From: Liolophura sinensis
Lineage: Eukaryota; Mollusca; Polyplacophora; Chitonida; Chitonidae
Length of the DNA: 64,000 bases
Assembly: GCF_032854445.1 (NCBI RefSeq)
Contig: NC_088300.1
Coordinates: 76,375,966 to 76,439,965 of the forward strand
Direction: 5' to 3'
Part shown: one piece after another, positions 13,201 through 22,050 of the stretch
Numbering within the stretch: position 1 is the first letter of the stretch
Layout of the letters: every line of letters starts with the position of its first letter
Translations under genes and position numbers: made by a program
The notes under the pieces: model-generated
Seen by the model: only the letters and a program-made list of their open reading frames with translations
What the model was told of the DNA's origin: nothing
The model's database searches: none

Positions 13201-16200
13201 GAAAACAGAGACAGAATAACACTTACCAGTGCTGTTGTTGCCTTGCTGACTGCTCTCTCCTAAGTACAAGCTGTCTCCCTGGGAAAACCTTGATGTGTCT
13301 GAATCACTGCTGTTGGCTATTCCTACAGCCAAGTCTGTACCTGCACCCTGCTGCATGAAAGACTCCTCCAGGATCTCTATGTCATCATCATCCATGCTCT
13401 GGTTATACTGTTCTACACTCACACCCACCACACTGTCCACACTGCCCTGAGAATCAAGTTTAGCCCCCTCCTGGTTGAAGGAAATTATTGAGCTGAGGGA
13501 TTCATTGATGGGAGCAACGTCTGATGAACTATGAAAGACTTTTTGCACTTTTCTAGATGATGATACATCAGAAATAGAATCAGAAGTTCTTTTTCGCAAT
13601 TCTGACTGGATTTCTTCGTGGGTATGCATGCTTACTGGGACAACAGGTTCTGCAGAGCTGTCATCAAACACTTCCTGTTTCACAACAATATCTGAAGGCA
13701 ATCCCATATCAGTCTGCAAGCTATCAACCGGCAGGGGTCTGTTTGTAATGGGAGATGAGGGTAATGATTGAGCTGGTGAGGAATGGTGGGACATTGACAC
13801 ATGGCTGTCCAGTCGATGATGGGAAATGTCACTGGATTGTTGGTTTGATGAACGGAATGTCTGATTTTGATGTTTGCTCGGAATCCTCCTGGAAGAAGTA
13901 TGTGCTGATCCACTAGGACCTCTAAAGGCCTGTCCTGTGTCATCTGTGGGAGGCCAGCTACTTTCAGTCTGCAGATCGTGGGTCTCCTGCAGGGGCAAGC
14001 CTTTCAACCATGAGGGATTGGGAATGTCCCCACAGCATTCTAAACACACAAAAGTATAAGATTATAATCAAAAGAGATGAACATTTGCCATTACTTTTTA
14101 AAGCAGCACCAGCAAAGCATGTAGAAATGAAAAACAATACAACAAAAATAATAAGCGATGGTGTATATGTAGAGCAATACAAATCCATGTAGCATTTTTA
14201 CAAGTGTCCAGAGGATACCTTCTTGTGAAAAATCCAAATACATGTACTAAAGAAGGCGAAAGGTGTCTATTACAACATCTCCTGGTTTCACAACTTTCTA
14301 GAAGTAACAGTACAAGGACTACGGGTCGAGCTCATACCAAAGAGTCAAGCTTATAGCACAGAAATTCACCCTATATTAGTACAACAAAAACTTGAAAATT
14401 TTCTTTAAATAAGTATTGCAAAAATTTTTGATCTGACACTGAAAGACATCAGGGTAAAATATGGTGATGATTTTGTTACATATTGCTATTTATTTTTCAT
14501 AAATAAATATACAGCATGTTGCTTACATGCAAGTTGTGTTTGACCACAAATAAACCATACAAATCTTGATAGTGTATAATCTGCTCAAGAAAACATGGCA
14601 TTTATTTTTTCACTACTGCATATCCAGAAAATATACCCTTGCATAACTCAAGACAATCATTTTCTCAAAAGTCTGTTTTTGGATGCAAATTAAGACACCA
14701 AGTCTCCTTACCCAAACATATGGATCCTTTAGCTTTGTACTCTGCAAGGCGCATATCAAGCCATACAGCAAATTGGGATAATACAAATGGCTCATTACAC
14801 AATTCTCCAATTATACAAGCAAATTTATTCTGTACTCTTTCCAGTGATACACCCATCTTGCCAGTCTCCTTTAACACCTGAAAATAAAAAGAACAAACTT
14901 ATTGACAATTTAAAAATTATGCAGACTGACCAATAGTAAGTCCATAATCACTTGAACAGACCTCAATAGATCTATGTGCGCTACAATTCCTGCGGCCCCA
15001 CCATTATTCCTTAGCAGCATGCCAGTCTTGAAGATCAACGCCCTACATTAAAATGAAACCAACCCATTCTGGCATCCACTGGTTGCAAAATGTAACTCTC
15101 TGTATCCACCAACATTAAGTGATGAGAGAGTTACAGGGATTATTAACTGCTTCTAATGTGTACGATCGACGTTAAGCCACATTTACCCCATCTTCACACG
15201 TGCATTAAATCTTCCCTAGCATTAATCCATGTCAACCGAGTGGTTCCCATAATCCAATAGCCTGTTCTGAGTCTTGCCCAACCAAAAACGATCCATGACA
15301 ACCGCAAAAATTCAAATATACATTTTCACACGCTACACCCACTATGGCCGCAACTACATGCCATATTTAGGCAATGACACCTGACTTTTGCACTTATGTA
15401 CCTTACACTGCTTAACACTTCGCAAACTGAAGTACTAAGTTTTAAGCACAATGGTGGAGCAATTTTTGGGCTAGTAGTTCACATCTGATACATTTGTGTT
15501 GGTGACATGTTGCATCATTTGTAGCCTTGTTGAAGTGGTAAAAGTGCAGTTTTCATGGGAAACTGGCGTCAAGCTGGGTTTTAGGTTTAATACAAGAACA
15601 TAACCAAACACCACCTACCCTCTATATATGTACTCTGCTATTTTTTATGGAGATTTTTTTTATCTCTCTCCGTGTTAATTTCTTTTTCATTTGTCACAAT
15701 AAACAAAACAGAATTCTCCACTAAGCTAACCTCCTTTTTTATATAAGGCTGGGTACACCTCCATGAACAATTTTAAGGATGATCAGGGAAGTGGAAGTGT
15801 CCGAGGGCTAGTGCTTTAGCTGTATCTTTTCACCATGCCACAACCACAGGAACTCTTATTAACGTATACAACTTAAAGGGGCTCTTAGTTCAATCTTCTG
15901 CAGTTGTAAAAATTTGCTTGATCTTTTTGTTTGTCAATGTTCATGTCTCATTGTGAAAAGGTGGTTGTACAATGAACTGACGTCACGCTGCCACGTTACA
16001 GCCACCTCAACTTTAAAATTCCCCCAATCTTCTCGTAGCACAATTATTGAATTTCATCATCTGCTAAGATGAGTGTACGTGTCATGTTTCATCACGTACA
16101 ACAGAGAAAGGACCTATGAGCACCCGAAAGAGCCTGTGGCGATTTTCTACGATCTGGCATCAGCCATCTACTGTAGACGGATACATGTATTGTAGGGTAG

Positions 16201-16621
16201 TACCGCTTGAAATTGAATCGGAAAGGCGTACTCTGCTCTCACCCAACACTGACGCACGTTTGGTGAACAAATTTCCACCAAATCCCACCAAAATCGCTAC
16301 AATTCAAGTTCCCGATATTTCAACACGTTGTCTAAGAAAGACATATTCAGATCTTACGGAGAAATTGTGGTAAAATTACCTGAATTTGAACAGCCTTTGT
16401 AATTAATGCAAAGTCCTGCTACATAAATATTAATGGCGTCGCTTAAGTACTATTTTTACCTCAATATTAAAGAGCTCCACAAAGAAAGATAACCACGGCT
16501 TGGTCCCTATTCTCAGCCAAATTTTGGACTTTCCCCAAAACAGTGTTAGCACCATGGCTTGTGGATCACATCCAATGACATGCGCACTGTTTGTGTTTAC
16601 GCCTTTGTCCCGGTCATCCAT
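832..16621 (-). CDS. Gene with shared N-terminus and five alternative Crypton-domain last exons
   Basis: Gene model read from splice sites. The shared exons are 16621-16460 (ATG, 54 codons, donor after GAG), 14877-14712 (166 nt) and 14039-13227 (813 nt, phase-1 donor). The five downstream exons (7721-7288, 5245-4848, 3901-3465, 2550-2102, 1280-832) all have AG acceptors in phase 1, the same domain and their own stop. Joined to the shared 1141 nt, each gives an in-frame total: 524, 512, 525, 529 and 529 aa. The constant part has a helical, hydrophobic N-terminus of about 110 residues that I do not recognise, then a Ser-rich linker. The variable C-terminal domain resembles the N-terminal DNA-binding half of Crypton tyrosine recombinases, a domain also domesticated in the ZMYM, QRICH1 and KCTD1 relatives. 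No catalytic recombinase half is present. A nuclear DNA-binding or chromatin role is inferred. More such exons may lie left of position 1. Confidence 0.72.
2102..2550 (-). CDS. Alternative last exon 4, Crypton-type N-terminal domain
   Basis: The acceptor TTCTTTTTTCCTGTAG leads in phase 1 to GCG GGC TTG TGG. The linker is basic (RRQRK), followed by ALKVFHRWM, ELDPILAKFFSSV, EYSAKSLKAFREGLERHL and QQAYKIKFNFLR. The C-terminal tail after the domain is unique and the frame ends at TAA. The DG dipeptide seen in some sister exons before EYSAKSLK is replaced here by QR. Confidence 0.7.
3465..3901 (-). CDS. Alternative last exon 3, Crypton-type N-terminal domain
   Basis: The acceptor TTTCTCCCTTTAATAG leads in phase 1 to GTG TTC ATG. 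The domain residues are ELDGILANFFTSVLAKDG, DYSAKSLKAFREGLRRHL, then QLAYKQKYQNLL and a short basic tail ending in a stop. A run with AATAAA on the minus strand lies at about 3322-3335, some 135 nt past the stop, and could serve as its poly(A) signal. At sequence level it is closest to the 2.1-kb exon (both have AFREGL, and LSTA/LSTV before the first helix). Confidence 0.7.
4848..5245 (-). CDS. Alternative last exon 2, Crypton-type N-terminal domain
   Basis: A polypyrimidine tract and TTTTTCTAG acceptor lead in phase 1 to GAC GTA AGG. The open frame ends in ...KGTNI-stop. The same domain is visible: LDAYLVRFLSTC, EYSAKSLKGLRESIERHL, YPFSI. It is the shortest of the set because the linker before the domain is short. 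It shares the terminal TNI with the 7.3-kb exon. Confidence 0.7.
5610..5685. repeat. Dispersed repeat, copy 1
   Basis: About 70 nt running from CATACAGGTCGACTTTAGACC through GGTAAAATTCTGTTCAAAACT to GGGTAAAAA. A second, diverged copy lies at 8997-9072 in the same orientation. It belongs to an unidentified interspersed family within the intronic/intergenic DNA of the minus-strand gene. Confidence 0.6.
7288..7721 (-). CDS. Alternative last exon 1, Crypton-type N-terminal domain
   Basis: The acceptor TTAATTAATAG precedes TG CGA CGA, in phase 1, and the exon ends at TAG after 144 codons. The domain core reads as a hydrophobic helix with FQRWI, then ERLDEYLDVFFSTV, EYSPKSLKALREGFERHLKACGYPFSI, and a final QLAYKRR helix (shown in pieces). 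The Leu-x-x-Tyr-Leu, SPKSLK, and ERHL positions recur in the other four exons. No GT donor of fitting phase is seen after the domain, which supports its being terminal. Confidence 0.7.
7935..8160. repeat. Short tandem-like duplication in intron
   Basis: Two diverged copies of a segment starting with TATGCACCAACCACAAG and running through ATGCAACCTGT begin near 7949 and 8108. A weaker third relative (AACATACTCAGACTAACCTGTG) is near 8834. No coding content is seen. Confidence 0.5.
8997..9072. repeat. Dispersed repeat, copy 2
   Basis: Matches the 5610-5685 copy (TATACACGTCGATTTTAGCC, GGTAAAATTCAGTTAAAAACT, GGGGTAAAAAC). It lies inside the long intron between the 813-nt shared exon and the first alternative last exon. 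Confidence 0.6.
9597..9776 (-). mobile_element. SINE fragment (main tRNA-headed family)
   Basis: The reverse-oriented 3' part of the main SINE: an ATTTATTT tail on the left, then the conserved core GAATATTTCACTTATACGAC, GGCGGCCAGCATTATG and the CCCACGACCATC block. The tRNA-like head is missing, so the copy is 5'-truncated. Confidence 0.8.
9990..13226. other. Long intron, no coding signal beyond one SINE
   Basis: AT-rich intronic DNA. A direct repeat of about 55 nt (ATTATGGCTA...GAAAAAA...GTGGA..T.AAGAAACTTA) occurs at about 12480-12535 and 12557-12612. No further Crypton-domain exon is visible here on either strand. Confidence 0.5.
10794..10921 (+). mobile_element. SINE fragment (main family)
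   Basis: Plus-oriented 3' part: GGATGGTCGTGGATTCTCCC, then TTTCCTCCCACCATAATGCT, GCCGTCATATAAGTAAAATA, AAACACCAAT and an (AAAT)n tail. The head is missing. Confidence 0.8.
13227..14039 (-). CDS. Large shared exon: Ser-rich linker with SUMO motifs
   Basis: This is an exon of 813 nt (271 codons' worth), with acceptor TTTTGTGTGTTTAG and phase-1 donor GTAAGTG. The product is low-complexity, Ser/Gln/His-rich and probably disordered. Three short motifs stand out. VKQE followed by FDD fits the SUMO acceptor consensus (hydrophobic-K-x-E with downstream acid). DDDDIEILEE is a textbook SUMO-interacting motif. Basic clusters RKR and SRKVQK are spaced like a bipartite nuclear signal. This donor is the only one in the window that fits the phase of all five terminal exons. 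Confidence 0.7.
14712..14877 (-). CDS. Second shared exon of the Crypton-domain gene
   Basis: The exon is flanked by a TTTTTATTTTCAG acceptor and a GTAAGG donor. Its 166 nt run from phase 0 to phase 1. The predicted peptide is amphipathic and helical (VSLERVQNKF, FVLSQFAVWLDMRL) and ends at a Gly/Glu codon split with the next exon. I do not recognise the fold; it may be a protein-interaction domain. Confidence 0.65.
16460..16621 (-). CDS. First coding exon of the Crypton-domain gene
   Basis: The ATG at 16621-16619 opens 54 codons and ends at GAG followed by a GTAAAAA donor, phase 0. Residues 25-54 are rich in Trp, Leu, Phe and Ile (for example WLSFFVELFNIE). They continue without a break into the helix-like start of the next exon, whose acceptor is also phase 0. 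It was chosen as first exon because it begins with ATG and joins the next exon in frame. A non-coding 5' exon further right cannot be excluded. Confidence 0.6.
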
Positions 16622-16953
16622 GTATTCAAGTTATATTACTGTACTAAACTGTAACAGTATTGAACTCTACAACAGCATGCTGTGTAAATTACTAATCTCA
16701 ATTATTAAATAAAATATTGTGCTACCGTATTAACGTATACAACTTAAAAACAACAGTGGATATAAATACCAAAAACCATAAATTTCTCTTGAAGGCTTTC
16801 ACCTGGCTGAAAGTATTTCCTCCCTGTTAAATAATATTAATACGATAAAGATACTTTTGTATAAAGAATAGTTTCCTTTGTAAAGAAAAATACACTTTCC
16901 TCTTTAAGAAAATATTTTCTAAAAAATAAAATTATTTAAAAAAAAATGTTTAA

Positions 16954-17015
16954 GTTTAAACCAGGAAAATTAGCATAAACCATATATGGTTTATACTGAT
17001 TTTCCTGATTTAAAC
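16954..17015. repeat. Near-perfect palindrome upstream of the first exon
   Basis: Arms of about 30 nt meet at CCATATATGG: the left arm holds CCAGGAAAATTAGCATAAACC and the right arm reads back with only a few mismatches. It lies about 330 nt upstream of the ATG at 16621. It could be a hairpin-forming element, a tiny inverted-repeat transposon remnant or a regulatory palindrome. Confidence 0.75.
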
Positions 17016-17397
17016 TGATAAGCTCTTTGTACCATGAAACACATGCCGGTACTGTGAAATATACCCTTTAGCTGCTACTGTAATGTGAAGTAAAACTAGA
17101 GAGAGGATATGTCATTTTGACAGACATTAGTTGTTAATTTTTAACCCAGGTCAACGGTAGCAATTGTTGTTCTAATTAGATTTTTTCTAATATAGGGTAC
17201 CTCATATCAGTTAAAAAAAGATAAAAGCCACTGCCTAAAATTAGTGTAGGCGGCAATCCCACATAACTTTGTAGCGATAAGTGGTGTAGGCAACAGCGTA
17301 CACTAAAATGTACTGTACGCGGGAAACTTACACTATTTGATAGTGTGGGGAAATGGTGTGGCAATCACCTACACTGAACTACGGTGAAGAATGTACA

Positions 17398-17460
17398 TGT
17401 ATATATGCTTCGGATTTAACGTCGTACTTAACAATTTTTCAGTCGTATGACGACAGTAGT
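17398..17460 (-). mobile_element. 3' end of second SINE family
   Basis: The reverse complement contains GACTGAAAAATTGTTAAGTA followed by CGACGTTAAATCCGAAGCAT. This is the shared 3' end of the second SINE family seen at 36.8, 42.6 and 43.5 kb. Only the tail portion is clear. Confidence 0.65.
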
Positions 17461-17551
17461 ATAGAATGGGACGAACGTGTCTATTTGGGGAGAGGGTAGG
17501 AAAGTCCGCGATGTGTATGGTATAGCATAGTATGGTATAGTATACTTTCTG

Positions 17552-17711
17552 GTCGGCGTGTAAATTTGAGTGTTGAGCTGTGTCGCGCCAAAACGGACCA
17601 ATGGATGAGTTGGATTTTTTCCCGCTCGGAATTCATAGACGTCAGCGTTGCGTCCTCCAATGGGAGGTGATCAACAAACGTATGGCGCGCCAATTTCGTT
17701 GACGTCCGCGT
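17552..17711. repeat. Left inverted repeat of the Polinton-like block
   Basis: Its reverse complement matches 23648-23868. The best shared stretches are the CCATTGGTCCGTTTTGGCGC block with GACAC after it, the CGAGCGGG..AAAATCCAAC block, and CGCGGACGT.AACGAAATT. The block enclosed by the two repeats is about 6.3 kb. The repeat includes a CCAAT box, so a promoter role within a terminal repeat is possible. Confidence 0.65.
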
Positions 17712-17755
17712 TGACGGGGTAAATAGAAGGTTGGGAGACAGGAGGCGGGCGTGGC

Positions 17756-18196
17756 GTGGGGGGGGGGGATCGTGCCGTTGCAGCTAAACCCTTGGGATTT
17801 TCTCCGATTTACCCGTTCGCTGACGACAGTAGGCAGGGAGCACCCCATCACAGTAGTGGATCGGTCCCAATCCCAATCATGGCCCACACAAGTGCACAAT
17901 GCCACCGCCAATTTAGTCGCCGTGATAATTTAGTGCGACATCAACGCCAAGCACACAAAGCGTCTGACGGAGGAGGGGTAGGAGGAGACTCTTCGCAGAG
18001 GGGTGAGTTTTCAGACGGGACAACTGGCTCAGGCATGAGCGAACGCAACACACTGAGGTTGACGTGCGCTACCTGTTCCCAACGGACGCACTTGGTCCGG
18101 CACCAGCAGATGCACAGAAAAAAAGAGCGAGTTTACACATGTGAAGCGTGTCAGGAGACGTTTTATCGGTCGTGGGATTGGACATCCAAAGGTAAG
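17756..18196 (+). pseudogene. C2H2 zinc-finger ORF remnant
   Basis: The frame contains C-HRQFSRRDNLVRHQRQAH, a good C-terminal half of a C2H2 finger (Phe, Leu and two His), although its first Cys pair is altered. A second partial finger follows: CATCSQRTHLVRHQQMH lacks part of the linker. A third start YTCEACQETFYRSWD lacks the His pair. It runs antisense to the neighbouring capsid-like remnant. Zinc-finger ORFs are known cargo of large DNA transposons, but it could also be a captured host fragment. It looks decayed. Confidence 0.5.
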
Positions 18197-18786
18197 TCAC
18201 ACCTTGGGCGAACGTGGTTTGGAGGATGGCTTTCCTCTCGTCTTAAAGTTGATGAAGATGTTCATGTACGTTCTGACGAAATTCCCGGTCTCAAAGTCGA
18301 GTGTCAGGCGCAGGAATTTGACGTCCACCGACATGCAAGGCGACAAAGTTTGTGAAGAAGTGCTAGAAATGGAACGGGTTTTTATCGTAGCTCCCGTCAA
18401 ATGAGGGCGTGGCCTTTGGGCACGGAGAAATCGGTCCCAGACAACGCTTTGAAATGCTCCAGTTGAACACTGCTGGTCACTTTCACTTTGCGCACAAAGA
18501 GCAACACCTACTCCAAGCGGGTCTTGTAGTTGGGATCCTCCTCACTGGACATCAAGGCAAACGCGTCCTTTGACGGGGTGAGGCGGATGTGAACGCTCAC
18601 GTTTTTAAGCAGGTGATGACGTTGCAGAAACATGTCGCAGTGCAGGCGCCCTAGCATGTCTACCGACCCACTTGGGCCGTGAGCTGCAGCCGTTTGTAAA
18701 ACCCGGGCGGGCAAAGACCGAGGTGTTGTGGAGGGTTGTATGGGGTGGTTGTATGGGGTGGTGTGTCCATCTTTTCCCGCACCCAC
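18197..18786 (-). pseudogene. Polinton-type capsid-like protein remnant
   Basis: Two minus-strand pieces in different frames. The piece at 18786-18508 includes GRLHCDMFLQRHHLL and VRIRL-like VHIRLTPSKDAFALM. The piece at 18400-18197 includes NFVRTYMNIF. Both match my recollection of the capsid-like protein family carried by Polinton/Maverick elements and often annotated from genomes as F54H12.2-like. The order (after the ATPase on the same strand) fits such an element. The gene is broken by frame changes and truncated. Which capsid protein it is cannot be settled here. Confidence 0.5.
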
Positions 18787-18967
18787 AGACGCACTCGGCG
18801 GCGGGCTGGACTGACAGGTTTGGTATTGATATTGAAACGCACAGTATCGTTGAAGAGTGTGGTGTTACTGCTGTATTTTCTCATCGTCCAAGAGATGCCA
18901 TCTCTTGGTCAAGCGTGTTGAGGGCATTGACGGTACTGGGCACGGGGTATGGGGAGTCGAGTGGTGG

Positions 18968-19544
18968 CTACGTGAGCGTGTCTAAGAGCCTCGGCTCGAC
19001 CAATGACTTGGGCAGATAGGCGTGGTGAATCTCTCCAGGGAAGATTTGGGTGCAAAGTCGTTGCAGGTCGGGTGTGGCTTGCTTGAAATCCAGCAGCAAG
19101 TACCTGTGAGGTTCGACGGTGGCATCCTCGAACTGCATCCGCCCCGGAGCCATCATATGGTAATTTGAGACGCGTCTCGTGGGTTTTTAAACAACACCAA
19201 ATAGTGCGCGTTCAGACTGATGGTACGATGATCTTTGGTTTTGTTTGTTCAAATTCTGCACAACGTACACGACGCTGATATTGCGGTGGTGGCTGCCTTT
19301 GATAAAGAGGTGTGTCACGCGTTCGTCCGCTTCGGCGATCATATCGTCCACGACGACTAACGTCCGCTCCCTTGGGTCGAATGCTGACGGCTTGGCACAA
19401 CTTCTGCAAACCGAACGTTGGTAACGTGGCGTACCACGGCTGCCACTCCTTGTAACACCAGTCGACGAATTGCGGAGGTGGATGAATGAGGGCTTGAGCG
19501 TGCTCCATCAGAGGTTTCACAAACACGGACTTTCTACGTGACAA
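18968..19544 (-). pseudogene. Polinton-type packaging ATPase remnant
   Basis: Three frames of the minus strand together cover the family. The piece at 19544-19380 has a degraded P-loop end (RRKSVFVK) and WCYKEWQPWY. A second frame over about 19375-19220 has a Walker B strand with acidic pair (RTLVVVDDMI) and FIKGSHHRNISVVYVVQN. Then SLNAHYLVLFKNPRD precedes a stop. The piece at 19156-18968 has the C-terminal YLLLDFKQ and IFPGE. The family is the FtsK/HerA-type ATPase that packages DNA in Polinton and related viruses. At least two frameshifts and one internal stop make it non-functional. Confidence 0.7.
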
Positions 19545-19565
19545 ATGCCCACGTCACCCTCAGGG

Positions 19566-20489
19566 TTAAACACCTTTGACGTCCGTGACCGGCGCCCAAG
19601 AAATGAAGCCTGGTGGATAGCCGACCCACCTCACCCAATAGCACAGTTTTCCTTGGCGACTTTCCGTCTTTAAAATTTGATTAAACTTGTCTGCCGCGAC
19701 CGTCACCGGTAGCAGTTCGGTCTCGTAAAACGTCCCTAGCAACCGTTCCCCGTTCAAGTCATCCAGTGTGAACATTTCCCTGCTCCAAGTCGTGAGGTAC
19801 GAATTTTCGAAATTCCCTTTCACTTAACTTATACGCACGAGATCGCCGGCGCGGTCACGGTACACAGATCGTTTGGACGTGGCTTGACACACTTCTTTCT
19901 GGCTCTGCGTGGTGATTTCAATTGGGGGCCCGCCGTATACTCCGATGATACGTGCGATTGTAGCCGCAGTAAGGCGTTCAGGTACCGTTAAACCGTTCTA
20001 TCAAGGCCGATTTGGTTTCGTTAAACGTGTGATAGAAGAAGACCCCGTTGTCCTTTAAAATGCATGGAACGGCCTGTTCAGAAACTCTTTGTCTTCATCC
20101 GTTTGCAGGTACAACGGTCGACGCCCCTTGTTGAAAATGCATTGAAACGCCTCGAACAGACGAGCACCGGTTTTGGTGCGCAGTTGGACCACCCAAGCGT
20201 ACTTGGAGAGGACATTGATGCAGGTAAGTAGGTAAGGGTTGTCGTTGTTCTCTTTGGCAAACGCTCCCATGGCGACCATTTTCGCCTGCCACTGAATGTC
20301 TACACCCGCAACCACAACCCGGTTACGAGGGTAGCGCCGTCGAGCGGGGTGGTGCAGCGTGTACGTGTCCTGTTGGGCCAGCCAAGCCCACACGCGGGCC
20401 TGGCTCACTTTGAGTCCTTGTTGCCGGGCTGCTTTCAGCAAGGGGTGGACGCCGCTATAAGCCGCTGGAGTGTAGGGCTCGTATTGCAA
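19566..20489 (-). pseudogene. Polinton-type integrase remnant with chromo-like C-terminus
   Basis: The frame at 20489-20055 has the retroviral-type integrase core: VDIQWQAKMV supplies the first Asp and LQTDEDKEF the second. A frameshift near 20055 follows. A second frame just beyond holds ETKSALIERFN, where the Glu of the DDE triad is expected, and then hits a stop. The piece at 19823-19566 ends with CYWVRWVGYPPGFISW, a chromodomain-like C-terminus typical of this integrase family. It lies directly upstream of, and on the same strand as, the ATPase remnant. It is disabled by at least two frame breaks. Confidence 0.75.
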
Positions 20490-20634
20490 TGTATGGAGAG
20501 GGGCATTGACAGGGTCTGAGTTATTGCCAGCGAGCGTGCTCTGACCCAGTTTCCTCCGCCGCCACCACCGCCCCGTTGCTGCTGGCGAGGTGGCTGGTGG
20601 CCGGTGAGAGGCATATTCCGGTGTCGTCCCTGTG

Positions 20635-20662
20635 TGTGTGTTTGTGTGTGTGTGTGTGTGAG
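20635..20662. repeat. (TG)n microsatellite
   Basis: About 28 nt of TG dinucleotide with one interruption, within the GC-rich Polinton-like block. Confidence 0.85.
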
Positions 20663-20857
20663 GGAGGGTATAGTAGGTGAGGTTTGGCGGAATGCGCGGA
20701 CCAGAGTGAGTGAACTTCAGATTTTTTTAAGAGATGAGCCCCTGCTGTGACAACCGATCAAGCTGGCTGGAGCTGGGAAAGGATCTCGTCTCCTTGCTCA
20801 AAATACAAAAAACAAAACAAACACGCCAGTGTATCGTGAACATACACCACCTGTCGT

Positions 20858-21115
20858 TTACACCAGTGGACATGCATTTGGCACTGAGCGTCTATAGAGT
20901 AGTGGCGCCTGGTTGGAGGGTCGATCCTCGCACATTAAATTGGGGAGAACAAATTCTAAATAATACTGCTGAATTGGACGGGGATCCTTGACGTGTCGGT
21001 AGACGTCTTCGGTGTAAGCTCGCACGACCTGCAGACGTCCCTGACTGACGATGCCATCCGCAAACACACTACGGAGTAGACCCGTGTAGCCTCGAAGGTC
21101 AGTGACAGCGTCCAC
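20858..21115 (-). pseudogene. Unidentified GC-rich ORF in the Polinton-like block
   Basis: An open stretch of 85 codons that extends a little upstream in frame (WKEWVDAVTDLRGYTGLLRS...). The composition looks protein-like, with RAYTEDVYRHV and YYLEFVLPNL. I cannot assign it. It shares strand and base composition with the integrase remnant and may be another decayed gene of the element. Confidence 0.35.
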
Positions 21116-21819
21116 CCATTCTTTCCACCTGGGCGTGGTGCGCCCTGAGCGTGGTGCGCAGGTTATTCAGACTAGAAAGACACAAAAAGACACCGTCATT
21201 CCAGTGCCGTCACCGACCGAGCAATACAGCCATCAATCAAATCACTTATGGTTGACTACCCATAGCTAAATAACACAGGCGGTGTAGGTGAGTATTAACC
21301 TACACATTAACAAAAAGACCGGAGGATTCAACGTCACATTTTTTTCTTTTTATTGCATGTGAACTCCAACAGTCAAGTGAGTATTTTGTCCGGTCACCGT
21401 GGGAAATGTCTCGTTGAGGTGACTTGGGTCAATGAATCACACATGTGAAAGTTTTGGCAATGGTATATGTTCAAAACTCGCACTCTGGTAACGTCCCTTC
21501 AAACACAGAATGATTACTGTATGCCTGTCTGAGCGTAAAGGCCACAACAACAAACAATGCTTCAGGACGACAACCTTTAATAAGTAGACAACACAATTCC
21601 CAAAGTCAACCAACACACTACACGTGGCCACACTATACACATGACATATCACATATCACATTCACAGCTACAGTCCTTGATACACAGTCGACTGTACACA
21701 GTTCCATAAGGACTGGATCACCACAGTTGGGCTGTTAAGATGGACCTCGTCACGTCCGGGCTTGTGATGCCGCACCACCTGTCAAAACCGTTTGGCTCAC
21801 TTCAGGCTGTAATCCGACA

Positions 21820-22050
21820 GACACACTGACATACCACGCCGTACCTCCGGCCACCGGACAGACACACCGGCCATACGGGATCTCAGAGCTGTGATCAGAC
21901 TGACACACCGGTCATACGATATCTCAGAACTGTAATCAGCCGGACACACTGGTCATATGGGATCTCAGAACTGTGATCAGATGGACACACCGGCCATTCG
22001 GTATCTCAAAACTGTAATCAGACGGACACACCGGCCCTACGGATCTGTGC
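21820..22050. repeat. 41-bp tandem repeat, about 5 copies
   Basis: Copies of GACACACCGGCCATACGGGA followed by TCTCAGAACTGTGATCAGAC begin at about 21861, 21902, 21943, 21984 and 22025, a constant period of 41. It lies inside the inverted-repeat-bounded block. Confidence 0.85.

Noticed and set aside
13680-13943. Second minus-strand frame inside the 813-nt exon
   Set aside because: It overlaps the main frame, which joins its neighbours in phase; the alternative frame has no such support.
20635-20662. TG tract as a telomeric or recombination signal
   Set aside because: An ordinary short microsatellite with no further support.
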